This document shows, piece by piece, positions 16,500-23,665 of a DNA stretch of 27,260 nt (within the stretch, counting starts at the first letter, position 1; every line of letters begins with the position of its first letter). Origin of the DNA: an uncultured Lachnospiraceae bacterium (GTDB lineage Bacteria; Bacillota; Clostridia; Lachnospirales; Lachnospiraceae); NCBI GenBank assembly GCA_910577165.1, contig CAJTLX010000047.1:1-27260 (forward strand), written 5' to 3'. The notes under the pieces are model-generated. The model had not been told where the DNA came from, made no database searches, and worked only from the letters and a program-made list of their open reading frames with translations. A program made the translations under genes and the position numbers.

Positions 16500-17513
16500 A
16501 TGATTATTGTAATGAAGCCAAAGGCTTCCAAGGAAAATATTGATCATGTACTGCATATTATCCGCGAAAACGGGCTGGAGCCGCATCTATCGGACGGTGA
16601 GGAAGTGACGATCATCGGCGTGATTGGCGACAAGACCAGGCTGATGAATCAGAATCTGGAAATCGTGGACGGTGTGGAGCGCATTGTTTCGGTTACCGAG
16701 AGCTACAAGCTGGCAAACAAAAAATTTCATCCAGAAAAAACTGTGGTCAAAGTGGGAAACACCGCGATCGGCGGGGATGAGTTTGTGATTATGTCCGGTC
16801 CCTGCGCGATCGAGAGCGAAGATCAACTTTTGCAGACGGCAAGAGCCATCAAAAAATCCGGCGCGCAGATTCTCCGGGGCGGCGCGTACAAGCCGCGCAC
16901 TTCCCCCTACTCCTTTCAGGGGCTTGAGGAGGACGGACTGCGCTTAATGAAGGAGGCGCGTGAGGCAACCGGGCTTTCCGTTGTCTGCGAAGTGACCAGC
17001 CTCGCCGCAATAGAGACCGCGGTAAACTATGTGGATATGCTTCAGATTGGCGCGCGCAATATGCAGAATTTCTATCTCTTAAAGGAGGCGGGCAAGACTG
17101 GCCTTCCCGTCTTACTAAAGCGCGGTCTTGCCGCAACCATTGATGAATGGCTAAATGCTGCCGAGTATATTATGTCCGAGGGCAATCAAAATGTGGTGCT
17201 TTGCGAGCGCGGAATCCGCACTTTTGAGACCGCGACAAGAAACACGCTCGATATCAGTGCTGTGCCGGTGATCCGCGCAAAGAGCCATCTGCCAATTATT
17301 GTCGACCCAAGCCATGCGACCGGTGTGCGCGACTATGTTGCCCCCCTTGCAAAGTGCGCGGTTGCCGTCGGGGCGGACGGGCTGATGATCGAGACCCACC
17401 CATGCCCGGAAAAGGCACTTTCGGACGGTCCACAGTCATTAACCTTCCCTCAGTTTGACTCACTCTGTGAGGAACTGCGCCCGTTCATCACCCTTTCGGG
17501 CAGAAAATTTTAA
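16500..17513 (+). CDS. aroF: 3-deoxy-7-phosphoheptulonate (DAHP) synthase, class I-beta
   Basis: First enzyme of the shikimate pathway: it joins phosphoenolpyruvate and erythrose 4-phosphate. Of 337 residues, the first 70 or so form a ferredoxin-like regulatory domain (MIIVMKPKASKENIDHVL...), which in Thermotoga DAHP synthase gives feedback inhibition by tyrosine and phenylalanine. The barrel starts at about residue 90: SGPCAIES with metal ligand C102, RGGAYKPRTSPYSFQG at 126-141, KRG at about 208-209, DPSHATG at 269-275 with a metal-binding His, and IETHP near 301-305. No chorismate mutase domain is fused. It lies 18 bases before tyrA, an arrangement suited to tyrosine supply. Confidence 0.95.
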   Translation: MIIVMKPKASKENIDHVLHIIRENGLEPHLSDGEEVTIIGVIGDKTRLMNQNLEIVDGVERIVSVTESYKLANKKFHPEKTVVKVGNTAIGGDEFVIMSGPCAIESEDQLLQTARAIKKSGAQILRGGAYKPRTSPYSFQGLEEDGLRLMKEAREATGLSVVCEVTSLAAIETAVNYVDMLQIGARNMQNFYLLKEAGKTGLPVLLKRGLAATIDEWLNAAEYIMSEGNQNVVLCERGIRTFETATRNTLDISAVPVIRAKSHLPIIVDPSHATGVRDYVAPLAKCAVAVGADGLMIETHPCPEKALSDGPQSLTFPQFDSLCEELRPFITLSGRKF

Positions 17514-17531
17514 CCTTTGCGGGGAATTTTT

Positions 17532-18641
17532 ATGATAAATAAAATCAAATCCATCGGTTTTATCGGTTTTGGCTTGATTGGAGGCTCCATCGCCAGACTT
17601 GTGCGAAAGAAAAACTCCGCGCTTAATCTCTTTGCCTACGATTATCACAAGGACACGCCCGCGCCAGGACTCTGCCTCGCAAGGGAGGAGGGGATATTAG
17701 ACCGCATTGTATGCGAACTTGATGCCTTCTCGAAGGCGGATCTGATTTTTTTGTGCGCGCCGGTCTCGAAAAATATCGAATACCTCACCGCGTTAAGGGA
17801 TATTGTTTCTAAAGAGTGTATTCTCACCGATGTGGGCAGCGTCAAGGGCAATATTATGGAGATGGCTAGATCCTTAGGACTTTCGCGCCAGTTTATCGGC
17901 GGACATCCGATGGCGGGTTCCGAGCAGACCGGCTATGCAAATTCAAGCACCATGCTTCTTGAGAATGCCTACTATATTTTAACGCCCTTTAAGGAAACTC
18001 CCCAAGAGATAACCAGTGGGATGATACAGCTTGTAAAAGATTTCCATGCGATCCCCGTGGTACTCGATGCGAAAAAGCATGATGTTCTCACTGCTGCCGT
18101 CAGTCATCTTCCGCATATTATCGCCGCGCAGCTCGTCAATCTGGTGCGCACTTCGGACGATGAGAAAGAGCAGATGCGCTTACTTGCCGCCGGGGGCTTT
18201 AAGGATATCACGCGCATTGCCTCCTCCTCCCCGGCAATGTGGCAGGCGATTTGTCTGTCAAATGCAAAGAGTATTGAGGAGATGCTTAGAAAGTATATTG
18301 CGTCGCTAAATGAAGTCCTCGATGCGGTGGTAAAGAGGGATGCACCATATTTTTACCGTATTTTTGAGGAGGCAGGTTCCTACCGCGCCAGCATTCCCAA
18401 CGGAAAGGGGATGCTAAACCGCTTCTACGAAATTTTTATTGATATCAGCGATGAGGCGGGGGCGATCGCTACGATTGCAACCTCGCTTGGCGCGAATGGC
18501 ATCAGCATCAAAAATATCGGGATTATTCACAACCGCGAATTTGAGCGGGGCGTTCTGCGCATCGAGTTTTACGAGGAGGAGTCCTTGCAGAAGGGGAAGC
18601 GTCTGCTCTCTGCACACAACTACACTTTATATGAGCGATAA
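17532..18641 (+). CDS. tyrA: Prephenate dehydrogenase with C-terminal ACT domain
   Basis: Oxidatively decarboxylates prephenate to 4-hydroxyphenylpyruvate for tyrosine synthesis, using NAD. Of 369 residues, the N-terminal Rossmann fold carries GFGLIGG at 12-18; GGHPMAGSEQTGY near 128-140 and VSHLPHIIAAQLVN near 192-205 are the catalytic and substrate-binding signatures, including the conserved His residues. An ACT domain at about 297-367 (IDISDEAGAIATIATSLGANGISIKNIGI) should bind tyrosine as feedback inhibitor. The ATG at 17532 is preferred to an in-frame TTG at 17517, which lies only 4 bases after the aroF stop; its ribosome site is weak (GCGGGGA), suggesting coupling to aroF. Confidence 0.93.
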   Translation: MINKIKSIGFIGFGLIGGSIARLVRKKNSALNLFAYDYHKDTPAPGLCLAREEGILDRIVCELDAFSKADLIFLCAPVSKNIEYLTALRDIVSKECILTDVGSVKGNIMEMARSLGLSRQFIGGHPMAGSEQTGYANSSTMLLENAYYILTPFKETPQEITSGMIQLVKDFHAIPVVLDAKKHDVLTAAVSHLPHIIAAQLVNLVRTSDDEKEQMRLLAAGGFKDITRIASSSPAMWQAICLSNAKSIEEMLRKYIASLNEVLDAVVKRDAPYFYRIFEEAGSYRASIPNGKGMLNRFYEIFIDISDEAGAIATIATSLGANGISIKNIGIIHNREFERGVLRIEFYEEESLQKGKRLLSAHNYTLYER

Positions 18642-18700
18642 GTAGGAGAAAACCTTTTCCCCTATGCAATCGAGTAGGGAAGTTCTACGCCCCTGTGCAT

Positions 18701-18736
18701 AAAAGGGCTGCCACATAAAATGTGACAACCCTTTTT
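18701..18736. terminator. Bidirectional terminator, tyrA and HTH-FlhA(C) genes
   Basis: AAAAGGG...CCCTTTTT outer stem with inner TG/CA and CACA/TGTG pairs and an AAAA loop. A- and T-tracts on both ends allow use from both directions between these convergent genes. Confidence 0.8.
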
Positions 18737-18745
18737 CTAATCTCC

Positions 18746-19702
18746 TTAGTTAGCATTTAAAACAGTTCCCAGTTCCTCTTTTAACGCGGCAAGATTTTCC
18801 CCGGTATCCTCCGGATTTTCCTCAAGAAAACTGATAATATAGTCGAGCTGGTTTACCGGAACCCGTCCAGCGATAAGTGCAGCTACAGTTTTCTGGATTC
18901 TCGCCAAACTTACGCGCTCCGGCACCACCCCTTCCACAACAGCCGGGTAGCGTCTGCGCACATATTCCACCATCTGGGAGATAATCTGGCGGTTCAATAG
19001 TTTTCCATAATTTTCCAGTACAACTTTCTCCAGATGTGCGATCAAAATCTCCATACAGGAAACCGACTTTTTTCCCGTTGGTAATTGTCCTTCGCTTCTC
19101 TCCTCCTCCGATCTCATGCGCCATACGCCGCTTATTCCGTGTACTGGTTCCACTCCCGGACGATCGGACGGATCTTTTGTCTTTTCCTCGAGATAAAAAT
19201 GCATTGGATATTCCAGCTTTCCCCTTACCATCACACGCCCAAAAAGCAGGATCTCATATTCATTATCCGACAGATGCACCTGATCCATTATCCGGATCAC
19301 CGGCACTAAAATTCCATAGTTCTGCGCAAGCCGCACACGCAGTTGATGAATCTTCTCGTACTGACTCTTACTCTCTTCTCTCAGCATTTCAACTAATGCT
19401 CCTGCCCCGACACCAAGGGTTAAACTCTCTTTTTGCAGTGCGCGCGAAATCTCATCATCGCGCTCCCTCGCGCGCATATTAAGCCGGTCTTCCCCTGCCA
19501 GCTCATATCCGAGCAGATAATCTATCGTGCAGCCAAAAATAGTGGCAAGCGATTTTAACATTTGCACATCCGGCAGGCTCTGTCCCGTTTCGTATTTTGA
19601 CACAGCCTGCGCTGTCACTCCAAGCTTATCCGCCAGACGCTGCTGTGTCAGACCGCGCCCTTGACGCAGCATGGCAAAACGTTCTGCAAATTCATTGTCC
19701 AT
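18746..19702 (-). CDS. XRE helix-turn-helix protein fused to an FlhA cytoplasmic domain
   Basis: A 318-residue two-part protein. Residues 8-64 are a classic XRE/Cro-C1 helix-turn-helix (LTQQRLADKLGVTAQAVSKYETG). Residues 93-297 match the cytoplasmic domain of FlhA, the flagellar type III export gate, by eye: LTLGVGAGALVEML corresponds to the start of that domain, LRVRLAQNYGILVPVIRI to the IRRxxAxxxGxxxPPVxIRD stretch, then NEYEILLFG, EPVHGISGVW (EPAFGLPAVW in FlhA), ILIAHLEKVV, LLNRQIISQMV and VSLARIQKTVAALIAGRVPVNQLDYIISFL (LQxVLQNLLxExVPIRDLRTIL). The eight FlhA membrane segments and the last subdomain are absent. FlhA(C) binds chaperone-substrate complexes, so here it may act as a partner sensor for a DNA-binding regulator; this is inference. 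ATG 19702 is chosen over ATG 19714 because GGAGG lies 6 bases before it. Whether a target is the nearby FliD-like gene is untested. Confidence 0.85.
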   Translation of the reverse strand: MDNEFAERFAMLRQGRGLTQQRLADKLGVTAQAVSKYETGQSLPDVQMLKSLATIFGCTIDYLLGYELAGEDRLNMRARERDDEISRALQKESLTLGVGAGALVEMLREESKSQYEKIHQLRVRLAQNYGILVPVIRIMDQVHLSDNEYEILLFGRVMVRGKLEYPMHFYLEEKTKDPSDRPGVEPVHGISGVWRMRSEEERSEGQLPTGKKSVSCMEILIAHLEKVVLENYGKLLNRQIISQMVEYVRRRYPAVVEGVVPERVSLARIQKTVAALIAGRVPVNQLDYIISFLEENPEDTGENLAALKEELGTVLNAN

Positions 19703-19730
19703 AATTTCCTCCATTTAATCATTGTTATTG

Positions 19731-19787
19731 GGATACTTTTGACTGCGCAGTCACCTTCGAAAGACAGTATCCGGAATTTAGAATTCC
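19731..19787. promoter_or_regulatory. Cluster of inverted repeats upstream of the HTH-FlhA(C) gene
   Basis: Within 57 bases: GGATACT (19731-19737) with its inverse AGTATCC (19766-19772), the perfect 12-base palindrome GACTGCGCAGTC (19741-19752) nested inside, and GGAATTtagAATTCC (19773-19787). An 8-base copy of one half, CGCAGTCA, recurs at 19855-19862. XRE proteins bind such dyads, so autoregulation is a fair guess. I could not fix a convincing -10/-35 pair for this gene. Confidence 0.5.
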
Positions 19788-19829
19788 CTCACTCTCCCTC
19801 CTCCCTTATCTTACTATAAGGACAACAAA

Positions 19830-19877
19830 AAAACAACCAACTGTTGATATGCTACGCAGTCAACTGCTGGTTGTTTT
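19830..19877 (-). terminator. Terminator of the FliD-like gene
   Basis: AAAACAACCA / TGGTTGTTTT outer stem, an inner GTTGA/TCAAC helix and a 12-base loop, followed on the minus strand by TTTTTTTGTTGT. It separates the FliD-like gene from the downstream HTH-FlhA(C) gene. T-rich sequence also follows on the plus strand. Confidence 0.75.
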
Positions 19878-19940
19878 CTTTTTTATTTTTTGCCCGTCCC
19901 CAAAGGATTACTCGCTCCCCGGTCGAGCGGATTTAGCTGT

Positions 19941-20720
19941 TTAGAAAAATCCATCGTAGATCCCGCCCGTCGCAAAGGAACTGTAATTGCCGTTGCGGTT
20001 GTAATTTGTCTTTGTGGAGGAGGCATTCTTTGCAAGCTGCTCTGTCATCGATGCCATATCCGATGCCTTGCGCTCAATATTGGACGCGTAGGAACCGCTT
20101 CCCTTAAAAAGCGTCTTTAATGTGGAGACATTCGCCGTCTTTAACTTCTCGTCGTCCACCTCAAGCTGATTGTTCTTTCCCACTGTGATGCCGACACGGG
20201 CGAGCATACTCTTGTTTGCCGCAGTTTCACTCACCATCGAAGCCGCCTTCTTCTGAACAACGGAACTATCCTGATCATATGCGGATTTTATCGTGCTGTT
20301 GTACGCCTTCACAAAGGTCTTTACCGCGCTGCTTATCGCGTCGCGGTCGTAGTCCACTACCGTCTTCTCCTCGCCGTTCTCATCGGTCGTCGTCTTGGAA
20401 ACCTTCTCAAAAAGCTTTGAGCTGGAGCGCAGAGAACTTGCCGCCGACTTTAAGGAGTCTGCGTCCGTCTGCGTACTCTTATACTTCTTTACTTCCTCCG
20501 AATCCGCAAGTGCCTCCAATTTTTTCTTTGTGCTGTCCTTGCGCAGGGCACTGGCACTCTTTTTTCCCCCATCATCCTGCGAGTAATATGCTTTTAAAAG
20601 CTTGCCGTAGCTGCCGTTGCGGATCGCCATATAATCGCCAAGCATACTGGACATCCCGGATGAATTTGACGACATTCCAGAAAATAATGAACTGTTATAA
20701 TTAAATAAATTCAATGACAT
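19941..20720 (-). CDS. Orphan protein resembling the C-terminal half of FliD
   Basis: A 259-residue Ser/Lys/Asn-rich protein without signal peptide or membrane segment. Residues about 120-230 recall the end of the flagellar filament cap protein FliD (HAP2): DAISSAVKTFVKAYNSTIKS for the FliD helix VxxFVxAYNxLI, LARVGITVGKNNQLEVDDEKLK for the LxxIGISxxKDGxLxLDExKL stretch, and TLKTLFKGSG for the VxxLFxG stretch. The N-terminal half lacks FliD features and has only low-complexity Ser/Gly and the segment LGDYMAIRNGSYGKLLKAYY. Full FliD is 450-700 residues, so this is half length. It may be exported or form a cell-surface or intracellular filament-like assembly; unknown. The ATG at 20720 has AGGAGG 9 bases upstream, and the gene has its own promoter and terminator. 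Confidence 0.7.
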   Translation of the reverse strand: MSLNLFNYNSSLFSGMSSNSSGMSSMLGDYMAIRNGSYGKLLKAYYSQDDGGKKSASALRKDSTKKKLEALADSEEVKKYKSTQTDADSLKSAASSLRSSSKLFEKVSKTTTDENGEEKTVVDYDRDAISSAVKTFVKAYNSTIKSAYDQDSSVVQKKAASMVSETAANKSMLARVGITVGKNNQLEVDDEKLKTANVSTLKTLFKGSGSYASNIERKASDMASMTEQLAKNASSTKTNYNRNGNYSSFATGGIYDGFF

Positions 20721-20840
20721 ATGTATCTCCCTCCTTGTCATGAAACAAAATCTGCTGCCCTTGGCAGTCCTCTATCTGTCCCGTCCATGTTGTAATCTTT
20801 TCCATTCTTTCTGCTTATTATATCGGCAGATACTGCAAAT

Positions 20841-20869
20841 AGTATAACCTTCCCCGGATATTTTTTCAA
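20841..20869 (-). promoter_or_regulatory. Promoter of the FliD-like gene
   Basis: On the minus strand TTGAAA (20864-20869), 17 bases, TATACT (20841-20846). The sequence looks like a sigma-A site; it does not look like a sigma-D (TAAA...GCCGATAA) flagellar promoter. The leader is about 115 bases. Confidence 0.65.
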
Positions 20870-20906
20870 GTATTTTCTGGAATTTTTATAAGTTTTTTCG
20901 GCATTC

Positions 20907-20935
20907 TTGACATTTGTCTTTGCATTCTCTATACT
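20907..20935 (+). promoter_or_regulatory. Promoter of the esterase gene
   Basis: TTGACA (20907-20912), 17 bases, TATACT (20930-20935), a near-consensus sigma-A site. It is back-to-back with the FliD-like gene promoter, leaving about 37 bases between the two -35 elements. Confidence 0.8.
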
Positions 20936-21001
20936 GACATAGAAGCTACATCAGATGTGGGATTGAATCCCATAATATATTTTATCTTTTGGAGGTTTTT
21001 T

Positions 21002-22051
21002 ATGTCGGATTATTTTATTTCCCCGTCGTCTGCTGCCCTTTTGTACACCGGGAGAATCGATTTTACTCATCCGGATGTTCCCTGCTTTATCTATGTGGGC
21101 AGTTCCGTTGCCTTCCGCTTTTGTGGCACCAAAGTTTTAATGAAATTAAAAAATTACCATAGCTGCTATCACAACTATATCGGTGTGGTAATTGACGGAA
21201 AAGTACAGGAAAAAATCGAGATCAACGCGCACAGCGAAGAAATTATTCTTCCAATCTGTGCTGGACTCTCCAGGGAAACGCACGAGATTATTCTGTATAA
21301 ATGCCAGGATGCCTCACACTATTTTGACTTTTACGGGCTGTTTCTCGATGCGGAAATCCTTCCCCCTCCTGCCCGCCCAAAGCGGCGCATGGAATGCTAC
21401 GGCGACTCGGTCAGTGCGGGGGAGGTCTGCGAGGCACTTGACTGCGTGGGAAAACCTGACCCGCCGGAACATAATGGAGTCTACTCCAATTCCTGGTACT
21501 CCTATGCATTCTTAACCGCCCGCAAGTTAAATGCTGAACTGCACGATATCGCACAGGGCGGCATTGCACTTCTTGATCGAACGGGATATTTTCACGCACC
21601 GGACTATGTCGGGATGGAAACTGTCTGGGACAAGCTGCGCTACTGCGATTATTTTGGCGCGATAACCCCGTGGGATTTCTCGCGCTACACCCCCCACGTT
21701 GTAATTGTCGCCATCGGTCAGAACGATTCCAACCCGGAAGACTATATGGGAAAAGATACCATAAAAAGCAATCACTGGAAGCAGCATTATCTCACACTGA
21801 TAAAGAATCTGCGCGAAAAATATCCATCCGCGCTCTTTGTGCTGGCGACCACCGTTCTCTGCCACGATGCGGCATGGGATAGGGCATTGGAAGAGATCGC
21901 GGGGGAATTCGCTGACCCGAAGATCATCCACTTCCTCTATTCGGGAAACGGCTGCAAAACACCGGGGCATATCCGCATTCCGGAGGCGGAAAAGATGGCG
22001 GAGGAACTGGCAGCATTTATCAATGGATTTGGGGAGGAAATCTGGCAGTAG
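21002..22051 (+). CDS. CE2-like SGNH esterase, cytoplasmic
   Basis: A 349-residue deacylase of the SGNH/GDSL superfamily with the two-domain layout of carbohydrate esterase family 2. Residues 1-120 are a beta-sandwich (FIYVGSSVAFRFCGTKVLMKL...YIGVVIDG), and residues 127-349 the hydrolase fold. The nucleophile Ser is S136 in GDS (134-136), the Gly block is at 187-188 (QGGIAL), the Asn is N241 in GQND (239-242), and the catalytic His is probably H323 in TPGHIRIPEAEKMAEEL. The class deacetylates xylan or other acetylated sugars. There is no signal peptide, so it should act on acetylated oligosaccharides after import. The ATG at 21002 follows GGAGG by 7 bases; a start 15 codons upstream has no such site. 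No glycoside hydrolase or sugar transporter is adjacent. Confidence 0.85.
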   Translation: MSDYFISPSSAALLYTGRIDFTHPDVPCFIYVGSSVAFRFCGTKVLMKLKNYHSCYHNYIGVVIDGKVQEKIEINAHSEEIILPICAGLSRETHEIILYKCQDASHYFDFYGLFLDAEILPPPARPKRRMECYGDSVSAGEVCEALDCVGKPDPPEHNGVYSNSWYSYAFLTARKLNAELHDIAQGGIALLDRTGYFHAPDYVGMETVWDKLRYCDYFGAITPWDFSRYTPHVVIVAIGQNDSNPEDYMGKDTIKSNHWKQHYLTLIKNLREKYPSALFVLATTVLCHDAAWDRALEEIAGEFADPKIIHFLYSGNGCKTPGHIRIPEAEKMAEELAAFINGFGEEIWQ

Positions 22052-22088
22052 AGATCCCCTATTCCTCTGCGTCGGTGTGCGCACAAAA

Positions 22089-22174
22089 AAAGATGTTCTG
22101 AGTTGACCATATTTTATTTAATTAAGCTGTCCCTATACAGCCGCTCCGACTCAGATATCCAAAAGAACATCTTT
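22089..22174 (-). terminator. Long-range hairpin with T-run
   Basis: AAAGATGTTCT (22089-22099) and AGAACATCTTT (22164-22174) form an 11-base stem around 64 bases; inside, CTGAGT (22098-22103) can pair with ACTCAG (22149-22154), and CTGT/ACAG forms a small central hairpin. On the minus strand the structure ends in TTTTTTT. It could end the pyrKD transcript or mark the edge of a lost mobile element. Confidence 0.45.
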
Positions 22175-22708
22175 CAGAAAACTGATAATGTACTCCCTAA
22201 TCTCTGTGCTTGACCGATGATCCATGCCGGGGTTCTGCAAAGTATATTATAAAGGTTTAGCTCTTAGGTCTTTAACGGCAATATAGGGGAATACATATTT
22301 CCTCCCTCCCCCCACAGCTGCAAATACATACTGGGGATGTAGCAGAGTAAAGCGATGGGCAAACACTCCCCCGCAGAAAAAACCTTGACAATAAATTTAT
22401 CATATAGCTCAGTCCCCGCCTCTGCGAAACGGCTTTTAATATCCTGAAACATCGCGATCAGCTTCAGATCCACTCACGCAAGAGCGGAGTCTGAAAACGC
22501 CATGGCTTTGCTGGTGAGAGCATGGGTAAAGATATTATTTTCCTCATCCTCAGGACGGGGAAAGAGGCATCATTATTGGACAGCCCAATGCCCTCGCCAG
22601 AGCATGAGGAAAGCCGCCTGCCGATATCTCAAAAACCGCTTTTCTACGCACAATCTCACAGGCTTTAGGCAAAGAACTGACCTCTCCGGCTGATCCCTCG
22701 ACAATCAT
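22151..22708 (-). pseudogene. Decayed coding region, family not recognised
   Basis: The 22052-22730 gap holds three consecutive protein-like stretches on the minus strand in shifting frames. Stretch A (22708 to a TGA at 22550-22552) reads MIVEGSAGEVSSLPKACEIV... to ...ALGCPIMMPLSPS. Stretch B continues in another frame from about 22569 (PEDEENNIFTHALTSKAMAF...), is interrupted by a TGA at 22474-22476, and goes on as VDLKLIAMFQDIKSRFAEAG to a stop at 22264. Stretch C (22246 to 22151) reads LQNPGMDHRSSTEIREYIIS... The pattern fits one gene broken by a frameshift and nonsense changes. I do not recognise the family. Chance open frames cannot be excluded, so confidence is low. Confidence 0.35.
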
Positions 22709-22730
22709 TTCTATATTCTTCCATATTTAC

Positions 22731-23633
22731 TTACCTTACACATCCAATCAATTCTTTTATCTCTTCGAGCCGGTTCTCCTGCATATATGCCTCAATCCCC
22801 TCGATCACATCCAGCGTGGCACGCGGATTTACAAAATTTGCCGTTCCGATAGCTACCATCGTTGCTCCCGCCATCAAAAATTCCAGCGCGTCCTCCGCTG
22901 TCGCAATGCCGCCCATCCCGATCACCGGAAGGTTCACCGCATTTGCCACCTGATAGACCATGCGCAGTGCCACCGGCTTTATCGCTGGACCGGAAAGTCC
23001 GCCCGTCCTGTTGGCAAGCAAAAATCTTCGCGTCTTAATATCAATCTTCATCCCGGTCAGCGTGTTGATTAGCGAGAGCGCGTCCGCTCCTCCCGCCTGT
23101 GCAGCTCTTGCCATCTCGGTAATATCCGTTACATTGGGGCTTAGTTTCATTACAACGGGCTGCTTAGCATGGCATTTAATCTCCCTTGTAATCTCCTCCA
23201 CCATCGCGGGATTCTGCCCGAAGGCAATTCCCCCCTCCTTGACATTCGGGCAGGAAATATTAATTTCTAACAGATCGACAGGGGAGTCGGATAAACGCTC
23301 AACCACCTCCACATAGTCCTTTGTTGTCCTCCCACAGACATTGACAATAATCTTTGTATCATACTGTTTTAAAAACGGGATATCGCGCGAGAGCAATACT
23401 TCCACCCCTGGATTTTGCAGCCCGATGGCATTGAGCATTCCGCCGTAGGTTTCCGCCACGCGCGGAGTCGGATTGCCCGGCCATGGCAGATTTGCCACCC
23501 CCTTTGTTGTCACCGCCCCAAGGCGGTTTAAATCGACAAATTCCCCGTACTCCATGCCGGAGCCAAAAGTTCCGGACGCAGTAGTTACCGGATTTTTAAA
23601 TTCCACCCCCGCAATTGTCACACTTGTTTTCAT
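22731..23633 (-). CDS. pyrD: Dihydroorotate dehydrogenase B, catalytic subunit
   Basis: Oxidises dihydroorotate to orotate in pyrimidine synthesis; the class 1B enzyme passes electrons through PyrK to NAD. Of 300 residues, GTFGSG lies at 21-26, the conserved Lys-containing TTKGVA at 42-47, the FMN- and substrate-binding LNAIGLQNPG at 67-76, and the catalytic base C128 in NISCPN (125-130). VMKLSPNVTD, SLINTLTG and GMGGIATAEDALEFLMAGA are the usual FMN and phosphate segments. It follows pyrK by 32 bases with AGGAGG about 5 bases before its ATG. pyrF, often next to this pair, is not here. Confidence 0.96.
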   Translation of the reverse strand: MKTSVTIAGVEFKNPVTTASGTFGSGMEYGEFVDLNRLGAVTTKGVANLPWPGNPTPRVAETYGGMLNAIGLQNPGVEVLLSRDIPFLKQYDTKIIVNVCGRTTKDYVEVVERLSDSPVDLLEINISCPNVKEGGIAFGQNPAMVEEITREIKCHAKQPVVMKLSPNVTDITEMARAAQAGGADALSLINTLTGMKIDIKTRRFLLANRTGGLSGPAIKPVALRMVYQVANAVNLPVIGMGGIATAEDALEFLMAGATMVAIGTANFVNPRATLDVIEGIEAYMQENRLEEIKELIGCVR

Positions 23634-23665
23634 TTTTCCTCCTGGTCTGCGCTAATAATCAAATT

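Noticed and set aside
20720..20869. Flagellar sigma-D promoter for the FliD-like gene
   Set aside because: The best site is TTGAAA-17-TATACT, a sigma-A pattern; a TAAA...GCCGATAA pattern with correct spacing was not found, although a GCCGATA string occurs at 20820-20826 without a matching -35.
22264..22473. A separate 69-residue gene
   Set aside because: It starts at a GTG right after an in-frame TGA and lacks a ribosome site; it fits better as the tail of a broken gene.
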